From Deltaproteobacteria bacterium (GTDB lineage: Bacteria > Desulfobacterota > Desulfovibrionia > Desulfovibrionales > Desulfovibrionaceae), in assembly GCA_031253875.1 (NCBI GenBank), contig JAIRVN010000112.1, positions 1 to 11,329 on the forward strand: a stretch of 11,329 nt of DNA, in the 5' to 3' direction. This document shows, one piece after another, positions 1 through 5,523 of this stretch (positions are counted from its first letter, which is position 1; every line of letters starts with the position of its first letter). The notes under the pieces are model-generated. The model saw only the letters and a program-made list of their open reading frames with translations, was not told where the DNA came from and ran no database searches. The translations under genes were made by a program, and so were the position numbers.

Positions 1-1
1 C

Positions 2-640
2 TCCCCCGGCCAGGCAGGCGCGTTGTCTGCGAGCGCCTACAGGCCGCTTCCTCCCTCCGGCGGCCCTCGCGATATCGTGGCCATCGGGGTTTCCACCGGC
101 GGCCCCCCGGCCGTGCAAAAGGTTCTCTCCGCGCTGCCCGAGAATTTTCCGGCCAGCATCCTCATTGCCCAGCACATGCCCGCGGCGTTTACCGGCCCGT
201 TTGCCAAGCGCCTGGACGCGCAATGCGCCATTTCGGTCAAAGAGGCGGAGCAAGGCGACAAAATTCAGCACGCCTGCGCGTACATCGCCCCCGGCGGCAG
301 ACACATGCTGCTGGAACGGCGCGGTGCAACACCCGAACTGACGATTACCAGCGACCCGGTGAGCGAATTGTACAGACCTTCCGCCACGGTCCTCATGAAC
401 TCGGTGGCCCAGATCAATCCCCGCAAGACTGTTGGCGTCATACTTACAGGCATGGGAAGCGACGGCTGTGCCGGGATAAAGACTCTGAAGGACAACGGCG
501 GCTATATTCTGGCGCAGAACGAGGCTTCCTGCGTGGTGTACGGCATGCCCAAAGCGGTGGTTGACGCGCATCTTGCAGACCAGATCATAGATATAGAAGA
601 GATGGCTGCGGCCATCATCGCCGCCGTTCGCGGCAGATGA
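2..640 (+). CDS. cheB: CheB protein-glutamate methylesterase/deamidase, C-terminal catalytic domain (5' end outside window)
   Basis: CheB removes methyl groups from glutamates of chemoreceptors and deamidates receptor glutamines, resetting signalling in the cytoplasm. The reading frame is open to the left edge, so the usual N-terminal receiver domain probably lies upstream; the TTG at 23 is not a credible start because it falls in the interdomain linker. The whole catalytic domain is visible. The nucleophile serine lies in GVSTGG (Ser codon 92-94), the catalytic histidine in AQHMP (codon 173-175) and the aspartate in GMGSDG (codon 461-463). The ending QNEASCVVYGMPKAVV is typical of the family. 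The receptor-binding region HMPAAFTGPFAKRLD is intact. The stop at 638-640 is followed by 118 bases before the next gene, in which I see no convincing terminator or promoter, so co-transcription with the genes downstream is likely. The family call is near certain; the full length is unknown. Confidence 0.96.
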   Translation, partial: SPGQAGALSASAYRPLPPSGGPRDIVAIGVSTGGPPAVQKVLSALPENFPASILIAQHMPAAFTGPFAKRLDAQCAISVKEAEQGDKIQHACAYIAPGGRHMLLERRGATPELTITSDPVSELYRPSATVLMNSVAQINPRKTVGVILTGMGSDGCAGIKTLKDNGGYILAQNEASCVVYGMPKAVVDAHLADQIIDIEEMAAAIIAAVRGR

Positions 641-758
641 AGCCGGTGACGATGACGGCACAGCGGCATGAACGCGCGACAAAGACGCTGATCTTTACAG
701 TGCCTTGAAGAAATTGCGCTCGTCGAGACAACACCTAAATGAGACAGCAGAGTTGCCT

Positions 759-2702
759 ATGAATACTGAAAGCATACCGCCCCAAGATGTTCAGCGCATT
801 CTTCAGAATTTACAGAGTGACGATACGGAAATTCTGCGAAGCGCGGCCTTCGCGGCAGGCGACTGCAAGCTTGCCGAAAGCGTTGACCTGCTGTGCAAGG
901 GCATTGCCAGTGCGAATATAGGCGTACAGGAAGCAGCAGAATATGCGCTGCGGAAAATCCGCGGTCCTCGCACCGTACGAAGCCTGCTTCCTCTTCTGCG
1001 CAGCGATGACGCTCCCCTGCGCAACATTGCCATGGACGTGCTGCGCGAAATAGGCGCGGACGATCTGGACGTCCTGCATCCCCTGCTGCATGACGCCGAT
1101 TGCGATATGCGTATTTTCATCGCCGACATCCTCGGCTCCACAAAAAGCCGCAAGTCTGTCGCCTCGCTTTGCGATTCTCTGTTGAAGGATCCGGAGGTCA
1201 ATGTGCGTTATCAGGCTGCGGTCAGTCTGGGCAGCCTGGCGTTTCCGGAAGCGGTGGAATGTCTGAGGCTGGCCATGATGGACGAAGAATGGGTACAGTT
1301 TTCCGTTGTGGAGGCGCTGACGAAAATCCGCGCCGATTCTACGGTCACCGCTCTGACGCAAGCCTTGTCCAACTGTTCGCCCCTCGTGGCCTCCATCATT
1401 ATCGACGCGCTTGGCGAAATGGGCAATATCAAGGCGGTGCCCCTGCTGTTCAAGTCGCTTGAAAGCGCCTCCGTCCCCCTGCGTCATAAAACAGTGAAAT
1501 CCATTGTAAAAATTCTCGGCGGCCGCTCGCTCTCCTTGCTCAATCCCAAGGATCATACGCGTTTCCGTGACTATCTGTTGGATACCTTGAACGATGAAGA
1601 TGAATCCGTCCTCATGGCCGCCCTGTCCGGCTTGTCCGTCATGGGCGATGATGCGGCCACCAAGGCAATTTTTCGCCTGATGACGCGCATGAACCCCGAC
1701 CTGCATCAGGATCTCATCCAGGCCGCCACACAGACGATCGCCTCTATCGGTTTCAACCAGAGTTTCGTGGACGCCCTGCATGCCAAGAACAACGACATGC
1801 TGGTGCATGTTGCCGTGGACGCGAGCCTGCTGATGGACGATACACGCCATATCCAGCACATCAAGGAGATCTTCTGGCAACACGACCGCGACATCCAGCG
1901 AGCTGCCGCCGTCCGTCTTGCCCGGATCGCCGGCCCGGATGACGTGCCCTTCTTTCTTGACCTGCTGGATCGCCATACGGACGGCGATGTGCTCAAGGCA
2001 GCTCTTTTCTTCCTGGGGAACCGCATGAAGGCGGAACAGGCCACGGAAAAACTGTTCAGCATGTTGGCCCACCCCTATGATGACGTCAAGGAAGCAGCGC
2101 TTGAAGCCTGTATCGCCCTGCAGACCCCTCAATCGACAGAACACTTCAAACAGCTTTTCAAAGAGAATGAGCCGCGCCTGCGCGCCATGGCGGTCTACGC
2201 CCTTGGCCGGCAAAATTTTGCGGATAACCTGCCGGAACTGCGCGCGGCCCTGGAAGACGAAGATGCCCATGTCCGCCAGGTCGCCGTGGAGGTCTTCGGC
2301 GCGTCCGGCTCTTGCAACAGTGTCTATTTGTCTCTTCTGCTGCCACGGCTGCACGACGAAAACAAAGATGTGCGCATAAGCGTGGTGTCTCTGCTTGGCA
2401 CCTGCAATTCGCCCGAGGTTCTGCCTCCTCTTCTGTCCGCCTTGAACGACCAGGACGACTGGGTGCGCATCCGCGCGGTGGAAGCGCTGGGGCATTTGAA
2501 AGCCACTGCGGCGGTGCCGCATCTGGTACAAATGCTGGATTCGTCCAATCCCATGCTCACTTTTAAAATTATTGACACACTTGGCAGAATTGGCGGCAAG
2601 ATTGCCTTCCGCGCTCTGCTCGGCATGATCGACCACGAAGATCCCGAAATCCAGCATGTCGCAGCCGAGGCGGTTTCAAGCATACAGGCGGAACACGAAT
2701 GA
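759..2702 (+). CDS. HEAT-repeat protein encoded inside the chemotaxis operon
   Basis: A 647-residue protein built almost entirely of tandem helical pairs of about 30 residues, with the recurring HEAT pattern of a DxxxxVRxxAAxALG-like core (for example VNVRYQAAVSLGSL, AHVRQVAVEVFGA and DWVRIRAVEALGHL). I estimate about 20 repeats. No signal peptide, membrane segment or enzymatic motif is visible, so it should be a cytoplasmic scaffold or binding protein. HEAT/PBS-lyase-like repeats bind proteins, and some relatives are bilin lyases; nothing here points to a lyase. The ATG at 759 is preferred: the longer in-frame TTG at 705 has no ribosome site, though that of 759 is also weak. The stop overlaps the cheR start by 4 nt (ATGA, 2699-2702), so it should be translationally coupled to CheR. 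Lying between cheB and cheR, it may act in receptor adaptation, but that is inference. The fold call is secure; the function is unknown. Confidence 0.9.
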   Translation: MNTESIPPQDVQRILQNLQSDDTEILRSAAFAAGDCKLAESVDLLCKGIASANIGVQEAAEYALRKIRGPRTVRSLLPLLRSDDAPLRNIAMDVLREIGADDLDVLHPLLHDADCDMRIFIADILGSTKSRKSVASLCDSLLKDPEVNVRYQAAVSLGSLAFPEAVECLRLAMMDEEWVQFSVVEALTKIRADSTVTALTQALSNCSPLVASIIIDALGEMGNIKAVPLLFKSLESASVPLRHKTVKSIVKILGGRSLSLLNPKDHTRFRDYLLDTLNDEDESVLMAALSGLSVMGDDAATKAIFRLMTRMNPDLHQDLIQAATQTIASIGFNQSFVDALHAKNNDMLVHVAVDASLLMDDTRHIQHIKEIFWQHDRDIQRAAAVRLARIAGPDDVPFFLDLLDRHTDGDVLKAALFFLGNRMKAEQATEKLFSMLAHPYDDVKEAALEACIALQTPQSTEHFKQLFKENEPRLRAMAVYALGRQNFADNLPELRAALEDEDAHVRQVAVEVFGASGSCNSVYLSLLLPRLHDENKDVRISVVSLLGTCNSPEVLPPLLSALNDQDDWVRIRAVEALGHLKATAAVPHLVQMLDSSNPMLTFKIIDTLGRIGGKIAFRALLGMIDHEDPEIQHVAAEAVSSIQAEHE

Positions 2703-3586
2703 GCCTGCTCGCTTCCTCCACGCTCGCTTCGTCTTCTTTGCGCAAGGAACTGAAGATCAGCGACGAAGAATTCCGTCAGTTGCGCGATTTTATTTACGTT
2801 CAATGTGGTATTTTTATTGGTGAAAACAGAAAATATCTCGTTGAAAACCGCCTGGCGACTCGCATCAAGGAACTCAACCTCACCTCCTACGGCGAGTATT
2901 ATAATTTCCTGCGCTTTGACCCCAACAAACGCGCCGAACTGTCCAAACTCTTTGAAGTCGTCACAACCAATGAAACCAGTTTTTACCGCAACCCCCCACA
3001 ACTGCAGGTTTTTCAGGACGTGGTGCTGAAGAATACAATCGAGGGTTTACGCAAAAACAACCAAAAAAAGCTGCGTATCTGGTCGGCGGGCTGCTCTACC
3101 GGAGAGGAACCGTATACGATAGCCATCATCATCCACGAACTGCTCAAACAGGAAACGCTGACCTGGGATATTAAAATTACCGCCAACGACCTTTCGGAAG
3201 CGGTACTCGCCTCCGCCCGCCGGGGCGTCTATACGGAATACGCCCTGCGCACCACGCCCAAAGACATTATCGCCAAATATTTTGTACAAGAAGGCGCCAA
3301 CTATAAACTCGACGCCAAGCCCAAACGACTCGTCTCATTCGGCCAGATCAATCTGAACGACAAACTGCAGCTTGCCCGTGTGGAACGCTCGCATATCGTG
3401 TTTTGCCGCAATGTTATTATTTATTTCGATGACGACATGAAGCGCCGGGTCATAAACGCGTTTTACGACAACCTTTTGCCTGGCGGCGCCTTGCTGATCG
3501 GGCATTCGGAGTCTCTCCACAACATCAGCCGCGCGTTCAAGCCCGAACACCACAAAGGAACCATTGTTTACAGCAAAACGGCTTGA
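2699..3586 (+). CDS. cheR: CheR chemoreceptor glutamate methyltransferase
   Basis: CheR transfers methyl groups from S-adenosylmethionine to receptor glutamates, opposing CheB. The 295-residue protein has the usual length plus a short serine-rich N-terminus. The N-terminal helical domain spans roughly residues 18-85. The conserved TTNETSFYR is at 89-97, the SAM-binding loop IWSAGCSTGEEPY at 127-139, the acidic motif ITANDLS at 160-166, and CRNVIIYFD begins at 236. GGALLIGHSES near the C-terminus is also typical. No C-terminal TPR extension is present, so this is the simple CheR form. The ATG at 2699 overlaps the stop of the HEAT gene and has a good ribosome site (GGA ending at 2692). The stop TGA overlaps a possible TTG start of the ParA gene. 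All key residues look intact. Confidence 0.97.
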   Translation: MSLLASSTLASSSLRKELKISDEEFRQLRDFIYVQCGIFIGENRKYLVENRLATRIKELNLTSYGEYYNFLRFDPNKRAELSKLFEVVTTNETSFYRNPPQLQVFQDVVLKNTIEGLRKNNQKKLRIWSAGCSTGEEPYTIAIIIHELLKQETLTWDIKITANDLSEAVLASARRGVYTEYALRTTPKDIIAKYFVQEGANYKLDAKPKRLVSFGQINLNDKLQLARVERSHIVFCRNVIIYFDDDMKRRVINAFYDNLLPGGALLIGHSESLHNISRAFKPEHHKGTIVYSKTA

Positions 3587-3600
3587 CCGTCGGTACACTT

Positions 3601-4374
3601 ATGAGCGTCAAGCTGATTGCCATAGCCAACCAAAAAGGAGGCGTTGGAAAAACCACAACAGCACTCACACTGGCGACCGCACTTGCGCGTATGAACAAGC
3701 GTGTGCTGGTACTGGATCTGGATCCCCATGCGTGTGCCTCGCTGCACATGCGCCTGTACCCGGAAAACCAGTCCCGTACCTTGTATGACCTGTTTCAGGC
3801 GCCGGAGGACCAGCGTGAGGGACTCTGGAAAGACATCATCAAAGAAACGCGTTCGCAGCGTTTGGATATCGCCCCTGCGAGCATCCGGCTTTCCGAGCTT
3901 GAAATAGATCTGCGTGATCGCAAGAACAAGGGCGGTATTCTGGCCAATGCACTCACGCTGGTTCAGGAGAACTATGAGTATGTTCTGATGGACTGCCCGC
4001 CCCACGTCGGCATTCTGTTGGTCAACGCCCTGGTGGCGTGCGATCTGTTGATCATACCCATCCAGACGGATTTTTTGGCGTTATACGGTTTGAAACTGCT
4101 TTTCGACACCATGAGGACACTGAACAAGGTGCTGCCCAAACCCGTCAGATATATGGCGCTGCCGACCATGTACGACAGGCGTACAAGAGCCTGCACGCGT
4201 GTATTGGACCTGTTGCAGGAGAAAATGGGTTCCGCCATGTTCAACACCATCATCGGCATAGATACTCGCCTGCGCGAAGCCAGTGCGCAGGGTTGCGTGA
4301 TCTATGATCTGGATCCGCAAAGCCGCAGCGCTTTGGCATATACGGCACTGGCCGGGGAAATCGTGGAATTATGA
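3601..4374 (+). CDS. ParA/MinD-family ATPase of the chemotaxis operon (ParC/PpfA-like)
   Basis: A 257-residue ParA-type P-loop ATPase. The deviant Walker A KGGVGKTT (residues 12-19) carries both the signature lysine (Lys12) and the P-loop lysine (Lys17). LDLDP holds Asp41 of the switch region, and VLMDCPPHVG holds the Walker B-type Asp131. The C-terminal REAS...YDLDPQSRSALAY pattern is typical of ParA/Soj. No DNA-binding N-terminal extension and no parB gene are present, which fits protein or array positioning better than plasmid partition. Known relatives at che loci are ParC of Vibrio, which recruits arrays to the pole, and PpfA of Rhodobacter, which segregates cytoplasmic clusters. The ATG at 3601 is preferred because MSVKLIAIANQKGG matches normal ParA starts; an in-frame TTG at 3583 overlapping the cheR stop would add six residues. 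The stop overlaps the next gene by 4 nt (ATGA). The array-positioning role is inference. Confidence 0.93.
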   Translation: MSVKLIAIANQKGGVGKTTTALTLATALARMNKRVLVLDLDPHACASLHMRLYPENQSRTLYDLFQAPEDQREGLWKDIIKETRSQRLDIAPASIRLSELEIDLRDRKNKGGILANALTLVQENYEYVLMDCPPHVGILLVNALVACDLLIIPIQTDFLALYGLKLLFDTMRTLNKVLPKPVRYMALPTMYDRRTRACTRVLDLLQEKMGSAMFNTIIGIDTRLREASAQGCVIYDLDPQSRSALAYTALAGEIVEL

Positions 4375-5057
4375 GCATGAAGCCCGAAGAATATTTGCAA
4401 GCGCAATCCTTTGCCCCTCCGTCCTCCGGCCCGGCAACGGCATTGAACAATGCCGAACAGGCGTTCATCAACAAATATGTTGGGGCTGACGTGGCGCGAG
4501 CGCTGGAAGCGGACCGGCATGACCCCGCCCAGGCGCTCCCGCTGCCCGCGGCCATGCCGGCCACAGAAAGCAGCGTCGAAGAAGCGCCATGCGAACCTTC
4601 GCTTTTGGAATGTTTGAAGAAAGCGCCATCCATACAGATGGTGGCCTTCTATCTGGACGCGCAAATCTATCTGATTCCCACCATGGCCGTCAGTGAAGTA
4701 TTGCGCTACATGCCGCCCGTCCTCCTGCCCATGGCTCCGGACTTCGTTGCGGGCGTTATCAACCTGCGGGGAAAAGTCACGCCGCTCCTCTATCTTGAAA
4801 ATCTGCTCACCACGCCCCGAACGGAACGGAGCGAAAATCGCTTTATCATCATTTGTAATTATAAGGGTCTACAGGTCGGCCTTATCTTCGACAAGGTTCA
4901 CACCATGTACACCTTCAACCAGGATCAGATCATGTGGGACGTGGAATCGCGCATCGGCGCCAGCGCGGAATACATCTGCGGCCTTGTGGATGTGAACCAA
5001 AGCATTTTGGGCGTAGTATCCGTTGACATGATACTGGATAAGGTACTTCACGATTAG
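4371..5057 (+). CDS. cheW: CheW-domain adaptor with N-terminal extension (possibly ParP-like)
   Basis: The C-terminal part, about residues 80-226, is a CheW/P5-type SH3-like domain that links receptors to the CheA kinase. It shows VAFYLDAQIYLIPTMAVSEV, then the hallmark GVINLRGKVTPLLYL, and ends with the CheW-like GLVDV...VDMILDK. In front lies an extension of about 80 residues absent from ordinary CheW of about 150-170 residues. It contains an amphipathic stretch around AEQAFINKYVGADVARAL, then an Ala/Pro/acidic linker. Because it is translationally coupled to a ParA ATPase, it resembles Vibrio ParP, in which a ParC-binding N-terminus is joined to a CheW-like AIF domain. It is also the only CheW-type gene here, so it may do both jobs. 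Two starts are possible: ATG 4371, overlapping the upstream stop, or ATG 4377, better spaced from GGAA at 4365-4368. The CheW domain is certain; the ParP comparison is inferred. Confidence 0.93.
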   Translation: MSMKPEEYLQAQSFAPPSSGPATALNNAEQAFINKYVGADVARALEADRHDPAQALPLPAAMPATESSVEEAPCEPSLLECLKKAPSIQMVAFYLDAQIYLIPTMAVSEVLRYMPPVLLPMAPDFVAGVINLRGKVTPLLYLENLLTTPRTERSENRFIIICNYKGLQVGLIFDKVHTMYTFNQDQIMWDVESRIGASAEYICGLVDVNQSILGVVSVDMILDKVLHD

Positions 5058-5066
5058 GATGGAACC

Positions 5067-5435
5067 ATGAGCAAGCATATCATGATTGTTGACGACTCCA
5101 AGACTATCCGCAATCTCCTGGCATTTGTCGTAAAAGCTGAAGGATTTAGAGTCACGACCGCCGAAGATGGCCTTGACGCTCTAGAAAAACTCTATAGTAT
5201 GGAGACGGTGGATCTCATCGTCTCGGACGTCAATATGCCGCGTATGGATGGCTTTACGTTCATCAAAACCCTAAGAGAACAGGATGGTTATAAAGATGTG
5301 CCCATTATCGTCCTGTCTACGGAAGGCAAAGAACAGGACATCGCCACGGGGATGCAGCTGGGCGCCAACATGTATATGGTGAAACCTGCAGAACCGGCAA
5401 AAATGATTCGGAATATAAAGATGCTGCTCGGATAG
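5067..5435 (+). CDS. cheY: CheY chemotaxis response regulator (single receiver domain)
   Basis: A 122-residue stand-alone receiver domain that accepts phosphate from CheA and, in the family, binds the flagellar switch. The acidic pocket is Asp9-Asp10 (MIVDDS), the phospho-acceptor is Asp54 (VSDVNMP), the signalling Ser is 84 (VLSTEG), the aromatic switch residue is Tyr103 and the conserved lysine is Lys106 (MYMVKPA). The length is that of a normal CheY with no output domain. The ATG at 5067 follows the previous stop by 9 bases and has AGGATGGA at 5056-5063 as ribosome site. An 88-base gap separates it from cheA. A role as phosphate sink rather than motor regulator cannot be excluded, since no CheZ or CheC phosphatase gene is seen here. 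Confidence 0.96.
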   Translation: MSKHIMIVDDSKTIRNLLAFVVKAEGFRVTTAEDGLDALEKLYSMETVDLIVSDVNMPRMDGFTFIKTLREQDGYKDVPIIVLSTEGKEQDIATGMQLGANMYMVKPAEPAKMIRNIKMLLG

Positions 5436-5455
5436 CCGATATTTTTTCCGGGCGG

Positions 5456-5501
5456 CGCCGTCATGACGCCGAGCAGCAGGAGCACAAAGCCCGGGCCGGG
5501 C
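5456..5501. repeat. Small inverted repeats in the cheY-cheA gap
   Basis: The gap holds a perfect 10-base palindrome, CGTCATGACG (5459-5468), with two more pairs possible past a single mismatch. It also holds a GC hairpin, GCCCG-GGC-CGGGC (5489-5501), ending 11 bases before the cheA ribosome site. They could be a protein site or a mild translational hairpin, or chance in GC-rich DNA. No intrinsic terminator with a T-tract after a stem is seen in this gap. Confidence 0.3.
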
Positions 5502-5512
5502 GGAACGGCCGC

Positions 5513-5517
5513 AAGGA
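5513..5517 (+). promoter_or_regulatory. Ribosome binding site of cheA
   Basis: AAGGA lies 6 bases before the ATG at 5524. It supports that start over other ATG codons nearby (for example at 5517, which is out of frame). Confidence 0.75.
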
Positions 5518-5523
5518 TGCTGT

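Noticed and set aside
23..640. TTG at 23 as the true start of CheB
   Set aside because: The frame stays open to the window edge, and the codon falls in the linker before the catalytic domain, so the gene starts upstream.
705..758. Extended start (TTG 705) of the HEAT gene
   Set aside because: There is no ribosome site, and the extra 18 residues do not continue the repeat pattern; ATG 759 is simpler.
641..758. Internal promoter between cheB and the HEAT gene
   Set aside because: I find only poor -35/-10 matches (TTGCGC and CTAAAT with 15-base spacing) and no good sigma-54 motif.
739..762. Tiny frame starting ATGAGACAGCAG just ahead of the HEAT gene, overlapping its start
   Set aside because: Only a few codons long, with no ribosome site and no sign of an attenuator; probably chance.
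810..2657. A 615-codon open frame on the minus strand across the HEAT gene
   Set aside because: It is the antisense shadow of the HEAT-repeat gene in GC-biased codons. It has no recognisable domain, and the + strand protein has a clear fold and operon coupling.
3601..4374. ParA as a sign of a plasmid or chromosome partition locus
   Set aside because: No parB or parS-like site is nearby, and the gene is embedded and overlapped within the che operon.
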